The notes under the pieces are model-generated. The model had not been told where the DNA came from and searched no databases. It worked only from the letters and a program-made list of their open reading frames with translations. A stretch of DNA of 64,000 nucleotides from Photobacterium profundum. Its GTDB lineage: Bacteria; Pseudomonadota; Gammaproteobacteria; Enterobacterales; Vibrionaceae. Shown here piece after piece: positions 17,034 to 26,271 of the stretch. The DNA is taken from NCBI RefSeq assembly GCF_003026285.1, contig NZ_PYOD01000016.1:1-64000 (forward strand), written 5' to 3'. Position 1 is the stretch's first letter; the number at the start of each line of letters is the position of its first letter. Made by a program: the position numbers and the translations under genes.

Positions 17034-20000
17034 TTGTCGTTTATGCGTTTTATCATTTTATTCTTGATGGGTTTTCTCACACTCCCATCTTTTGCTGAGC
17101 CGGCAAAAAATACCCTCGTTATTCACTCTTACCATCAAGGATTGTTGTGGACCGACGCCTTACAGGCGGGATTAGAGGCAACAACACGGCCTTATAATAT
17201 TCCATTGAATGTCAGTTATATGGATACCAAACGTTATCAATCTGAATTCGATCTTGCCAAGCGATTAGATATTTATCGCAATAAATTAGCTAATGAGAAA
17301 TTTGATGCGATCGTGGTGACGGATGACTATGCCTTGTGGTTAGTGAATCAACTTGCCGATGAAGTAGGTAATACGCCGATAATTTTGGGTGGAATTAATG
17401 ATTACACACCGGCGAAGCATGAGCAGCTGAAGTTTGTTACAGGCGTATTAGAGGTTGATAGTGTTGCTGATAATATTCAATTGGCGCGTTCATTGCAGCC
17501 CAACTTAAAGCATATCTATTTTTTAGCGGATGACACATATACCGGTCGAACTTTCTGGGCGAGAGTTGAAAACTATTTGGCACAAGCCCCCATGAATGGT
17601 GTTCAATTTACGCGGCTTCCCATTGAGGAATTCTCAGCGTTATTTGACCATGCGAGTAAGCTTCCTCTCGATTCTGCTGTGATTTTTCTTAGCTATTTTA
17701 AAGATAGTGCAGGACGCTATATGGCGAGTGATGTTTTTTTACAGCAGTTCACTGAACGGGCTTCTGCACCGGTATACGTTTCTTATCGTTATATGCTGGA
17801 GCTCGGAGCGACTGGCGGAGTCGTCACAAGTGGGGTTGAACAAGGCCGTAAAATGGGCTCACTATTGGTGAAAGTCCTCAATGGAAAGCAAGGTGAAATA
17901 CCTGACTTTATTAATAATTCAACCCAAATTGCGTTTAACTACCAACAGCTTAAGCGCTGGGGGTTAACGGTTGTCGATCAATATGCATTGTTAATCAATA
18001 AGCCAATTACCTGGTATGAGTATTATAATAAAGAACTGAAAGCACTCAGTATCTCGGTTGCATTGATGGGTGTGGTGATTGTTTTATTAGTACTGATGAT
18101 TCGTCAGTTACGAAAGAGCGAACAACAATTACAACAAAGCCAAGCCTTGTTTGAGGGGGTGTTTGATCAAAGTTTTCAATATATTGGTATTCTAGACTCA
18201 AGCGGCGTATTGATCTCCGGTAACCTCGCCTTACAGAATTTGCTGGGGCATAAAATCATTAAATATGATCGTCCGTTATGGCGCTGGCATTGCTGGCAAC
18301 AAGAAACTGCCGTTAAACTCAATCAGACATTTATCTCAGCCCAGCAAGGGCAGCTTCTTCGTTTTGAAGCGCCAGTGCAAAGTATTGATGATGGGATACG
18401 GGTATTAGATATTTCGGTCAAAAACATGCCGACAGCCCAAGGCGAAAGTGAGCAAGTGTTGATTGAAGCGCGTGATGTTACGTCACGTCATCAGATGGAA
18501 GATAAATTACGCGAGCGTGAAGTGAGCTACCGCTTACTCTACGAGCAGCAACCCGTTATTCTTTTAGCCATCGACAGTCAAGCGCGGATTCAGTCGGTTA
18601 ATCAGTTTGCTGCCGATTTATTGGGTTATAAAAAACGCGATATGCTGGGACATAAAGTAACTGACTTTTACTTAGATGATGATGTTTTGCCGCAACAATT
18701 TATTTCAAACTCTAGGTTGAATGACGATCAAATTGTTTGGCGCCGGCAAGTTAGATATAAGTGTGCAGAAGGTAAATCGGTATGGGTACGTGAAACCATT
18801 CGTTCAACCCAATCGAAATTGCAGCTTTTATTGGTGGGGGAAGATATAACCTCAACACGAGAGCTGGAAGAAAAATTGGAATATCAGGCGTGCCATGATT
18901 ACCTTACCGGATTACTTAATCGCAATTACTTTGAAACGCAGTTAGAAAATGTTTTAGTCGAAGCTAGAGAAAATGATATTCGTCATGCGATGTTTTATAT
19001 CGATTTAGACCAATTTAAAGTGATCAATGATACGGCAGGGCATGAAGCTGGTGATGAAGCCTTAAGGCAGGTGGCATTATTGCTACAAGACATAACCCCA
19101 GAACATGCGACATTGTCGCGCTTAGGTGGGGATGAATTTGCCATTATTTTACGCCACTGTACACAATGCGAAGCAGTGACATTTGGTAATGAAATTCTAC
19201 ACTTGTTAGAAGGGGCTGAGTTTTTCTGGCAAAACACCCGCTTTAGCTTTAGTTGTTCGTTAGGTATTCGTTTGATTGATGAGACGGCAGGCTCTCCTCA
19301 ACAGGTTCATGCGCAGGCAGATACTGCTTGCTATGCCGCCAAAGACGAAGGGCGTAATCGTCTGCACCTCTATCACCCTGACGATGAAGAGCTCAAACGT
19401 CGCGAGTTGGAAATGGAATATGTGAACCATATTCACAAAGCATTAGCTGAACAGCGATTTGAATTGCATGCCCAGCAAATTGCACCTGTGGCATCTGGCT
19501 CGACGAAGCAGCATTATGAAATATTGGTAAGAATGCGTAACAGTGATGGCAGTATGGTATCTCCAGGACTCTTTATGCCTGCCGCTGAGCGTTACAATAT
19601 CGCTCACCTGATTGATCGTTATGTCGTAAAAGGGGTTATTGAGTGGCTGCAAGCCAACAAAGAGGCCGTTGAAAAGCTGGAATTATGTTCGATTAACCTA
19701 TCGGGGCAATCGATGGGGAACCGAGACTTTGTCGGTTTCTTGATTGAGCAGATTCGTGATTCAGGTTTACCCCCATCAAAGCTGTGTTTAGAAATTACGG
19801 AAACCGCGGCAATCGGTAATATGAGTGAAGCCATTCAATTGTTTACTCAACTTAAGAACCTTGGCTGTCTTATTGCGTTGGATGATTTTGGCTCGGGGTT
19901 ATCCTCATTTGGTTACTTGAAACGGATGCCTGTCGATATTATTAAAATTGACGGCATGTTTGTGCGTGATATTGCTGAAGATGAAATGGATTTTGCGATG

Positions 20001-20192
20001 GTGAAAGCGATTAATGAACTTGCAAAAAAAATGGGCAAGCAGACGGTCGCTGAATTTGTTGAAAATGAAGCTATTTTAATGCGCCTGCAAAGCCTTGGGG
20101 TGGATTACGCGCAAGGTTATTTATTTGGTAAGCCAAAGCCTTTAGCGGAATTAGTGGCGGAATTAAGCCAAGATGAAATCTCGGTGCTATAA
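17034..20192 (+). CDS. membrane sensor with periplasmic ABC-binding-like domain, PAS domains, GGDEF and EAL domains
   Basis: Predicted c-di-GMP enzyme of 1052 residues. Order: signal peptide (MRFIILFLMGFLTLPSFA); periplasmic substrate-binding-like sensor (about 25-325); one membrane segment (ALSISVALMGVVIVLLVLMI, about 336-355); two PAS regions (about 370-485 and 500-615); GGDEF domain with an intact GGDEF (RLGGDEFAII) but no RxxD inhibitory site at the usual position; EAL domain with the variant EIL (YEILVRMR), and the metal and catalytic segments NLSGQS, ITETA, DDFGSG, KIDG and AEFVEN present. The phosphodiesterase therefore looks active, and the cyclase may also be. TTG at 17034 or ATG at 17043 could start it. 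Confidence 0.9.
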   Translation: MSFMRFIILFLMGFLTLPSFAEPAKNTLVIHSYHQGLLWTDALQAGLEATTRPYNIPLNVSYMDTKRYQSEFDLAKRLDIYRNKLANEKFDAIVVTDDYALWLVNQLADEVGNTPIILGGINDYTPAKHEQLKFVTGVLEVDSVADNIQLARSLQPNLKHIYFLADDTYTGRTFWARVENYLAQAPMNGVQFTRLPIEEFSALFDHASKLPLDSAVIFLSYFKDSAGRYMASDVFLQQFTERASAPVYVSYRYMLELGATGGVVTSGVEQGRKMGSLLVKVLNGKQGEIPDFINNSTQIAFNYQQLKRWGLTVVDQYALLINKPITWYEYYNKELKALSISVALMGVVIVLLVLMIRQLRKSEQQLQQSQALFEGVFDQSFQYIGILDSSGVLISGNLALQNLLGHKIIKYDRPLWRWHCWQQETAVKLNQTFISAQQGQLLRFEAPVQSIDDGIRVLDISVKNMPTAQGESEQVLIEARDVTSRHQMEDKLREREVSYRLLYEQQPVILLAIDSQARIQSVNQFAADLLGYKKRDMLGHKVTDFYLDDDVLPQQFISNSRLNDDQIVWRRQVRYKCAEGKSVWVRETIRSTQSKLQLLLVGEDITSTRELEEKLEYQACHDYLTGLLNRNYFETQLENVLVEARENDIRHAMFYIDLDQFKVINDTAGHEAGDEALRQVALLLQDITPEHATLSRLGGDEFAIILRHCTQCEAVTFGNEILHLLEGAEFFWQNTRFSFSCSLGIRLIDETAGSPQQVHAQADTACYAAKDEGRNRLHLYHPDDEELKRRELEMEYVNHIHKALAEQRFELHAQQIAPVASGSTKQHYEILVRMRNSDGSMVSPGLFMPAAERYNIAHLIDRYVVKGVIEWLQANKEAVEKLELCSINLSGQSMGNRDFVGFLIEQIRDSGLPPSKLCLEITETAAIGNMSEAIQLFTQLKNLGCLIALDDFGSGLSSFGYLKRMPVDIIKIDGMFVRDIAEDEMDFAMVKAINELAKKMGKQTVAEFVENEAILMRLQSLGVDYAQGYLFGKPKPLAELVAELSQDEISVL

Positions 20193-20297
20193 TCCTGCGC
20201 CTTATTAGCATTATATTCAGTTAAACCAGCCTTAAGCCTCTATCGCGATGTGATTGTGAAGAGAAATGCTAAGACAATTTTAGAACCGGAGCATGTT

Positions 20298-21068
20298 GTG
20301 CAATTAGCTTTAATTTGTGAAAACCCAGAACGCCAGAATGAACTGGATGAATTAGCACAACGCTGGGGTCTGAGCCACGATGAAAAAAGTATTTTTGCGT
20401 TAGTGCTGACAGATACCCAACTTGAGTTACGAAAATTAGACGAAGCGAAACTGGGGGCGGTATTTGTCGATCTTGTCAGTGGTGCGGCGGCGCATCGACG
20501 TAAGTTTGGTGGCGGTCGTGGTCAGGCGATAGCCAAAGCGGTTGGTTTGAAGAAAGGGGTAATGCCGCGAGTACTGGATGGTACCGCAGGTTTAGGGCGT
20601 GATGCGTTTGTATTGGCGTCGCTAGGTTGTACCGTGCAAATGGTTGAGCGTCATCCTGTTGTTGCTGCACTGTTGGATGACGGGTTAGCGCGAGCAAAAC
20701 AAGACCCTGAGATTGGAGGGTGGATTAGCGAGCGTTTATCGTTACTGCATGCTTCAAGCCACGATGCATTAGTTAAGTTGGTAGAAGACCCCGATTTTAT
20801 TGCTCCTGATGTTGTGTATCTTGACCCTATGTATCCACATAAGAAAAAATCGGCTTTAGTTAAAAAAGAAATGCGCGTATTTCAAACATTAGTGGGTGCG
20901 GATAACGATGCCGACAGTTTATTTGCACCAGCTATGGCATTAGCAACGAAACGTGTTGTCGTAAAACGCCCTGATTACGCAGAGTTTTTAGCTAATGCAA
21001 AGCCTTCTACGGCAATTGAAACGAAGAAAAATCGATTTGATGTGTATGTAAAGGCTGCAATGACGTAA
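20298..21068 (+). CDS. rsmJ: 16S rRNA (guanine1516-N2)-methyltransferase
   Basis: Methylates G1516 of 16S rRNA with SAM. Strong family blocks: AHRRKFGGGRGQAIAKAVG, DGTAGLGRDAFVLASLGC (SAM-binding motif), VERHPVVAALLDDGLARA, YLDPMYPHKKKSALVKKEMR and KRPDYAEFLA. I prefer GTG at 20298 (MQLALICEN), seven bases after ggag; this gives 256 residues, close to the family length. An upstream GTG at 20250 would add 16 residues. Confidence 0.92.
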   Translation: MQLALICENPERQNELDELAQRWGLSHDEKSIFALVLTDTQLELRKLDEAKLGAVFVDLVSGAAAHRRKFGGGRGQAIAKAVGLKKGVMPRVLDGTAGLGRDAFVLASLGCTVQMVERHPVVAALLDDGLARAKQDPEIGGWISERLSLLHASSHDALVKLVEDPDFIAPDVVYLDPMYPHKKKSALVKKEMRVFQTLVGADNDADSLFAPAMALATKRVVVKRPDYAEFLANAKPSTAIETKKNRFDVYVKAAMT

Positions 21069-21117
21069 ATTATTAGGTAATCTAACTGATAATGATTAGC
21101 GTTTGCTGGGTGGGAAG

Positions 21118-21609
21118 ATGACCAAAACTTTGTGTAAGTTTCGTCGTATTGAGATTGCAGATAAATTTTCGACGATAACGAGTATTATTAGTCAACCTAA
21201 ATATGTGTGTAGTAGTTGTGCTCGTTCAGCAAACGATAAAGCTTATTTATGTAAGCCTAGTGCGCTTGGCAAGCCAGTTAAAAGTAAACGTGTGAATAGT
21301 GCACCAGTTGCGATTGTAGCCCCAAGTATTACGCCAACGTTGACCTCAACCTTACCCGTTACGAATGCAGTCTCTCAAACTACGGTACATTCATTGCCTG
21401 CACTTTCTATGGGGGCGCAAGCGCAGCTTCAGGCAATGGTAATTATTGAGCAAGAACAGGCAAAACCAGACGTTGTTTTTACCAATAAGCAGGCGAAGAA
21501 ATTGAAAAAGCTAGCAAAGAAAAAGAACAAGCAACTAAAGCTAGCAGCTAAAGCCGTAAAGCAATATAACAAAGCGTTAAAGAAGGCAAAAAAAGCGTTG
21601 AATTTGTAA
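21118..21609 (+). CDS. small Cys-motif, Lys-rich protein of unknown function
   Basis: I cannot name this family. The ATG at 21118 follows gggtgggaag and gives 163 residues. Three parts are visible: an N-terminal region with KYVCSSCARSANDKAYLC (about 36-53), a Cys pattern that could bind zinc or a disulfide partner; a Thr/Ser/Pro/Val linker (about 58-105); and a highly basic helical C-terminus (about 127-163) made of KKLKKLAKKKNK-type runs. No signal peptide or membrane segment. Nucleic-acid binding is plausible from the charge but unproven. It has its own terminator 20 bases later. Confidence 0.72.
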   Translation: MTKTLCKFRRIEIADKFSTITSIISQPKYVCSSCARSANDKAYLCKPSALGKPVKSKRVNSAPVAIVAPSITPTLTSTLPVTNAVSQTTVHSLPALSMGAQAQLQAMVIIEQEQAKPDVVFTNKQAKKLKKLAKKKNKQLKLAAKAVKQYNKALKKAKKALNL

Positions 21610-21630
21610 CGTATCGAATATATGTCCCAC

Positions 21631-21660
21631 AAAAAAGCCTCCAATTAGGGAGGCTTTTTT
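21631..21660. terminator. terminator after the Cys/Lys-rich gene
   Basis: aaaaaagcctcc / ggaggctttttt hairpin with T- and A-runs, so it can act on both strands. Confidence 0.93.
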
Positions 21661-21680
21661 GTATTTCATCGATTGCCGTA

Positions 21681-21770
21681 TTAAGACTCTTTAATTAGAA
21701 CCGCTGTCATCAAACAAGTGATCACAGAAACAACAATACCAGAAACAATCATCCACGGAAGCATATCCAT
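21681..21770 (-). CDS. candidate 29-residue single-span membrane peptide
   Basis: A minus-strand frame too short for ordinary gene calling: ATG at 21770 to TAA at 21681. The peptide reads MDMLPWMIVSGIVVSVITCL then MTAVLIKES: one hydrophobic span of about 20 residues ending in a charged KES tail. Ggat lies about ten bases upstream of the ATG, and a terminator on the far side (21631-21660) works on the minus strand. The pattern (PW before the span, charged C-terminus) is like known bacterial small membrane proteins, but I recognise no specific family. Confidence 0.5.
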   Translation of the reverse strand: MDMLPWMIVSGIVVSVITCLMTAVLIKES

Positions 21771-21917
21771 AGTGTGTTATCCAATAAGTAGCGACTAGAG
21801 ACTGTATTGAATAACTTTTACATTCTGCTATCAATGGGCCAGATATAAGCTGAAATAACTATTAACACTTGGTAACAATTATCCATTTATAGCGTATATT
21901 TGATAACCTCAAGGTAT

Positions 21918-21945
21918 AAAAAAGCACCCTAATGAGTGCTTTTTG
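21918..21945 (-). terminator. hemCDXY operon terminator
   Basis: Minus-strand hairpin aaaagcac / gtgctttttt, 27 bases beyond the hemY stop. Confidence 0.85.
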
Positions 21946-21971
21946 ATAAAGAATGTCATGTTAGTTAAATG

Positions 21972-23159
21972 TTAGCTTTTGGCTGGCAGCGCTAAGGTTA
22001 ATGCTTGGCGTGAAACATCTGCAGCACCTTGGTTATCATTTAATTTATCAAGTACCTCTACAAGGTAAGCATAATCTGACACTGTTGGGCCAAGTTTTAT
22101 CGCTTGTTCGAAATGCGTTTTTGCTTCTTCCCATTTTTGCTCTTGGATAAATAGTTGACCCAAGGCACTGTGAGTTGCTGGGTTGCTGCTATCAAAACGC
22201 AGTAGGTCTTGCAGGCGTACAATCGCAGGGTGTACATCTGGAAGGTTGAGCTCAGCGACTAATGAAATAAGACGAGGATCGGTCTGCTTTTTTAGTGAGT
22301 CGCATAATACTGTGTAAGCCTCTGAATCTGCCTTGCGTTTAATCATCTCTTTGACAAAACAACAAATCAATTCTGGGCGTTGCTTGGCTTTACGACTCAG
22401 CGCATTCCAGTGACCCATTAAGCCATCACTACCGCTGTGTTGACCGATATGGGCCATTAAGCCACATTCTGCCTGTAGCTCTAATTCAGTCACTTGTTGT
22501 GCGGTTAATACGCCTGTCTTTTCCAGTTGAGGCAATAAGCTTAATAGCGGTTGCCAGTCTTCTAGTTGGATATAACAGTCTTTTAGCAATGCTAACAAAA
22601 TAGGGTTGCGATTGTTATTTTGTTTGATGTCTTGCAGTGTTGCTAATGCTTGTTCGTATTGCGCTTGACGGTACTGCAATTTAGCACGCGTTAATGCAAC
22701 GGCTAGGCTGTTATCATCAAGTTCTGCTGCTTGTTGAAGATATTCATCACGCAGTGTGGCATTGCCTTGCCCCTGTGCTGCTTGTGCTGCTGCAAGGTAG
22801 TTTAGTAATGGTGTGTCACTGTGTTTTGCTGATTTAACAACAAGCTTTTCTGCTTGCTTCCAATCACCTTCAATAACTTTCATTAAACCATTTGATGTTT
22901 GTACTCGAGCTTTTCGTACTTTACGACCACTGAACCAACCGCGTGTTGAGCTGCCAGCTGATAGTAAACGCTTAAGAATGGTTTCTACTAAGAAGAACAC
23001 ACCAAATAGTACAACCACTAATAAAATTAGCGTTGTGAGGCTCATTTCGATGGTCTGGTTAGCGGCAGAGATCAAGACATAGCCTTGATTACCTGCAAGC
23101 ATAGGACCGACGACAATACCTGCAATCAGGGCAGCTACCAGCAGTAAAAGTTTAATCAT
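21972..23159 (-). CDS. hemY: HemY, inner membrane TPR protein of the haem gene cluster
   Basis: Proteobacterial HemY, distinct from Bacillus protoporphyrinogen oxidase; its exact role in haem synthesis is unsettled. The 395-residue protein has two N-terminal membrane segments (LLLLVAALIAGIVVGPMLAG and TLILLVVVLFGVFFLVETIL), then a long TPR-type helical domain (e.g. AKTHFEQAIKLGPTVSDYAYL). Its start overlaps the hemX stop by four bases (ATGA), so translation is coupled. Last gene of hemCDXY. Confidence 0.93.
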   Translation of the reverse strand: MIKLLLLVAALIAGIVVGPMLAGNQGYVLISAANQTIEMSLTTLILLVVVLFGVFFLVETILKRLLSAGSSTRGWFSGRKVRKARVQTSNGLMKVIEGDWKQAEKLVVKSAKHSDTPLLNYLAAAQAAQGQGNATLRDEYLQQAAELDDNSLAVALTRAKLQYRQAQYEQALATLQDIKQNNNRNPILLALLKDCYIQLEDWQPLLSLLPQLEKTGVLTAQQVTELELQAECGLMAHIGQHSGSDGLMGHWNALSRKAKQRPELICCFVKEMIKRKADSEAYTVLCDSLKKQTDPRLISLVAELNLPDVHPAIVRLQDLLRFDSSNPATHSALGQLFIQEQKWEEAKTHFEQAIKLGPTVSDYAYLVEVLDKLNDNQGAADVSRQALTLALPAKS

Positions 23160-24439
23160 GCTGGATTCTCCTCTGAGCTGAGTGGTTTGACTTTACCGCG
23201 TAAGCGTTCGTTGATTAGATCAGAGATAATTGGTTGTGACTGTAATCTGTCAGGGTAGCTGGCTTCAATGTTTTCTTTAGCAAGCTGATCAAGTGTATTG
23301 ATAAAGCTTTGCGTGGCAGGATCATCAAGATTATAGAACTGCTCTGCCCACTCTTTAGCCATCGTTAACGACGTTGCATAAACCTCACCTTGCTCGCGAT
23401 ATACTGAGCGAATGGCCGTTTCTAGCTTTGACTTAATATTTTCTTGCAGGTAGAAGTCTTGCTTAGGCGAAAGTAGAGGAATAACGCTGCCATCGCGTTG
23501 GCGGTATGTGACAAAGTGCTCGCTGAAATTTTTCAGTGATGTTTTAAGGTTAGTCTGCCAATCATCAACAGAGGTTGAAACGGCATTCTCTTCAACGGCC
23601 TCAGCTTCTGGAATAATCGCATTGGCTAGTGGTAGGATTGCAACTTGTTCTTGTAAACTTGTTAAGCGTAGTACTAAACCATCACGATCAATACGAGCAA
23701 CCGCCTTCAACGAAGTAATGTCATTGCTCATGGCTTTACGCACATTACGTAGGCTTGGGTCGTTTAATTCTGCAATGCGATGATCGGCAGATTCAAGCAG
23801 TGTGGTTGAACTTATCACATCATGTTCAAGCCATAATTTACGACCTGCCATTTTGATTAAATAATCTGCTTCTGCAAGTAACCAATCGTTAGGACGGCGA
23901 CCTTCCATTTCAGATAAGGCAAGTTGTAAACTAGAAATAGATTTATCTTGTTGCTCAATCACAACCTGTGTGCGTTGTAGGCTTTGATCAACCTGCCCAA
24001 TGGTTTCTTTTTGGCTGGTTTGCACTTGGTTGGTGATATTGGCTATTTGTTGTTGCAACGCCGTAATTTGAGCTTCTTGTGCAAGACCTTGCTGGTGGCC
24101 GTGGTAATACAAACCGGCGCCAAGTGCGATAACAAGAGCAATGGCGATAGCACCGGTTTTACTGCCACTTTTCTTTTCTGCTGGTGGCGTTGCCGGTTTA
24201 GCGGTTGCTTTTTTCTCTGTGGTATTGGTTTCAGTTTTTGCTTCAGTAGCTTTAGGTGCTGCTGAAGAACTTACCGTTGAAGCCGTTTTATTTGCTTCTG
24301 CTTTAGCTGCTTCACGTTGTGTCGAGGTTTGCGGTGCCTGTGCTTTCGCACTTGATTGGCCCTGCTTATTGGTTGTTTTTGACCCTGCAGCTTGGTTGTT
24401 AGTTGCAGCGTTATCATTATTGGTTTTTTTATCAGTCAT
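23156..24439 (-). CDS. hemX: HemX, single-span membrane protein of the haem gene cluster
   Basis: Annotated in many genomes as putative uroporphyrinogen-III methyltransferase, but no methyltransferase motif is visible. The 427-residue protein has a low-complexity cytoplasmic N-terminus of about 95 residues, rich in Ala, Lys, Thr and Gln; one membrane span (TGAIAIALVIALGAGLYYHG); a coiled-coil stretch (ITALQQQIANITNQVQ); and a conserved periplasmic domain with NDWLLAEADYLIKMAGRKLW. Four bases separate it from hemD. Confidence 0.92.
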   Translation of the reverse strand: MTDKKTNNDNAATNNQAAGSKTTNKQGQSSAKAQAPQTSTQREAAKAEANKTASTVSSSAAPKATEAKTETNTTEKKATAKPATPPAEKKSGSKTGAIAIALVIALGAGLYYHGHQQGLAQEAQITALQQQIANITNQVQTSQKETIGQVDQSLQRTQVVIEQQDKSISSLQLALSEMEGRRPNDWLLAEADYLIKMAGRKLWLEHDVISSTTLLESADHRIAELNDPSLRNVRKAMSNDITSLKAVARIDRDGLVLRLTSLQEQVAILPLANAIIPEAEAVEENAVSTSVDDWQTNLKTSLKNFSEHFVTYRQRDGSVIPLLSPKQDFYLQENIKSKLETAIRSVYREQGEVYATSLTMAKEWAEQFYNLDDPATQSFINTLDQLAKENIEASYPDRLQSQPIISDLINERLRGKVKPLSSEENPA

Positions 24440-24443
24440 CCGA

Positions 24444-25199
24444 TTATCCCATCGAGCCTATCTTACTTAGGAACGTGAAGAGTGCTTTATTTGAAGCACT
24501 ACCCACGGTGGAAAAATTTTTATAACCAAGGCTTTGGGCTTGGTTAGCAATACGCTGGCTTGGTACGAAAAGGTGACATTGAAAAAACCAAGTCAGATAT
24601 TGTTTTGGAACTAAATGTGTTAAATACGCGAGTTGTTCACCGCTCGTCACCACTAAAGTTGACACATTCTGTGCCTGCCAAGTGCGGCAAAGTGCCTCTC
24701 CATTTAATGCTAGCCAAGTGCGCTGGTAAGTTTCACAGTAACTTACCTTTGCATTCCGCTCTGTCAGCGTTTGATGGATCAGTTCTCGTCCGCCATTTCC
24801 TCGTAAAATAAGGATTTGGCGATTAGTTACATTCGCCAGTTCAGGCAGCGCGAGTAACCCTTCGCTATCACAACGCATTTGCGGAGAGATGACCTTTTGA
24901 CCTGTCACTCTCTTTAACGTTGCGGCTGTTTTATGTCCAACGGCTATATAATGCACGTTTTTTGGCCAGCAGACATCCTGAGACATCAAATAATTGTGGG
25001 CCAAATTAACGGCATGAACACTGATAACAATCAGAAAATCATCAGTTTTCAAGTTTTTTAGCTGATTAATCAAGTCTGGTAGTTCATTACCAGCCTTGAT
25101 TGTGAGTAATGGTTGAGCTATCGCATTGATCCCCGCAGCGTTGAGTTGCTGGGTTAGTTCGTGGCAATCCGGTTCTGGACGGGTGATCAATATAGTCAT
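24444..25199 (-). CDS. hemD: uroporphyrinogen-III synthase
   Basis: Cyclises hydroxymethylbilane to uroporphyrinogen III with inversion of ring D. The 251-residue protein begins MTILITRPEPDCHELTQQL and has the family's IGHKTA-like segment (VGHKTAATLKRV) and the VTSGEQLAYL block of the second lobe. The family is weakly conserved, so the operon position, immediately after hemC with start and stop overlapping by one base (TAATG), is a main support. Confidence 0.93.
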   Translation of the reverse strand: MTILITRPEPDCHELTQQLNAAGINAIAQPLLTIKAGNELPDLINQLKNLKTDDFLIVISVHAVNLAHNYLMSQDVCWPKNVHYIAVGHKTAATLKRVTGQKVISPQMRCDSEGLLALPELANVTNRQILILRGNGGRELIHQTLTERNAKVSYCETYQRTWLALNGEALCRTWQAQNVSTLVVTSGEQLAYLTHLVPKQYLTWFFQCHLFVPSQRIANQAQSLGYKNFSTVGSASNKALFTFLSKIGSMG

Positions 25200-26131
25200 T
25201 ATGCGTTGCCGTAAAGCTCGTCTAAAATTTCTTTTGCACCGTCAGCCAGTAGTTGTTCGGCAAGTTGTGTGCCCAATGCTTCACCATCAATGGCTGCTCC
25301 TGTTATCTCGCCACGAACCATTTTACTGCCATCTGGTTCACCCACTAAAGCACGTAACCAAATTTGATCGCCTTGTAGTTCAGAGTAACTGCCAATAGGC
25401 ACTTGGCAGCCACCTTGTAGGTGGTTGTTCATTGCGCGTTCACAAAAAATACGTGTTGCTGTTTCAGGGTGGTTAAGGGTTGCTAGTAGCGCTCTAACAC
25501 GGTGATCATCCAAACGACACTCAATGCCTACCGCACCCTGACCTACTGCTGGTAGACTTTCTTCTGGCTCAATAGCTGAGCGAATACGATCATGCATTTC
25601 TAAGCGCATTAGCCCTGCGCATGCAAGAATGATTGCATCATACTGACCTTCGTCGAGCTTACGCAGACGTGTATTCACGTTGCCGCGTAAATCATTAATG
25701 ATTAAATCTGGGCGTTGTGCACGAAGTTGGCACTGTCGGCGTAGGCTAGATGTGCCCACAATGGAGCCAGCAGGCAACTCTGCAATACTGTTGTAGGTAT
25801 TCGAGACGAATGCATCGCGCGGGTCTTCACGTTCACAGATCGTCACAAGACCAAGGCCTTCCGGAAATTCAACAGGAACATCTTTCATTGAGTGTACAGC
25901 GATATCTGCACGCCCTTCCAACATCGCAACTTCGAGTTCTTTAACGAATAGACCTTTACCGCCAACCTTGGCAAGTGGAGTATCCAGAATAATGTCGCCT
26001 TTGGTTACCATCGGCACCAATTCAACCACTAAGCCTGGATGTGCTTTTTCCAGTTCTGCCTGTACAAATTCAGCTTGCCACATTGCAAGTGGGCTTTTAC
26101 GAGTAGCAATGCGGATCGGTTTATCGGTCAT
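25199..26131 (-). CDS. hemC: hydroxymethylbilane synthase (porphobilinogen deaminase)
   Basis: Joins four porphobilinogen units into hydroxymethylbilane. From the chosen ATG at 26131 (MTDKPIRIATRKSPLAMWQA) it has 310 residues, the family length; the frame runs 31 codons further upstream without family resemblance. The dipyrromethane cofactor Cys is in LQGGCQVPIGSY near 240, and the substrate-binding arginines are in GTSSLRRQCQLRAQRP. First gene of hemCDXY, divergent from cyaA with a perfect CRP site between. Confidence 0.95.
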   Translation of the reverse strand: MTDKPIRIATRKSPLAMWQAEFVQAELEKAHPGLVVELVPMVTKGDIILDTPLAKVGGKGLFVKELEVAMLEGRADIAVHSMKDVPVEFPEGLGLVTICEREDPRDAFVSNTYNSIAELPAGSIVGTSSLRRQCQLRAQRPDLIINDLRGNVNTRLRKLDEGQYDAIILACAGLMRLEMHDRIRSAIEPEESLPAVGQGAVGIECRLDDHRVRALLATLNHPETATRIFCERAMNNHLQGGCQVPIGSYSELQGDQIWLRALVGEPDGSKMVRGEITGAAIDGEALGTQLAEQLLADGAKEILDELYGNA

Positions 26132-26255
26132 AAAAATAGGGTCCATAAGGTTTGCGTTAATCACACTAATCGTACCATTCAAGGGGCTGGATGATAATTC
26201 ACTTATTGTGCTCAGTGCGTTCACGCAGTATTGTCTTGATATGTGCTATAAATAA

Positions 26256-26271
26256 TGTGATATTTCTCACA
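26256..26271. promoter_or_regulatory. CRP-cAMP binding site between hemC and cyaA
   Basis: tgtga-tatttc-tcaca is an exact two-fold CRP core with the standard six-base spacer. A -10-like tatact at 26326-26331 places its centre near -74 for cyaA. On the other strand it would sit across the hemC promoter region. In enterobacteria CRP represses cyaA as feedback; the different spacing here leaves the sign of control open. The rest of this 300-base gap shows no gene. Confidence 0.8.

Noticed and set aside
24141..24470. 109-codon plus-strand frame across the hemX N-terminus
   Set aside because: It is the shadow of the repetitive Ala/Lys/Thr-rich hemX coding sequence on the other strand.
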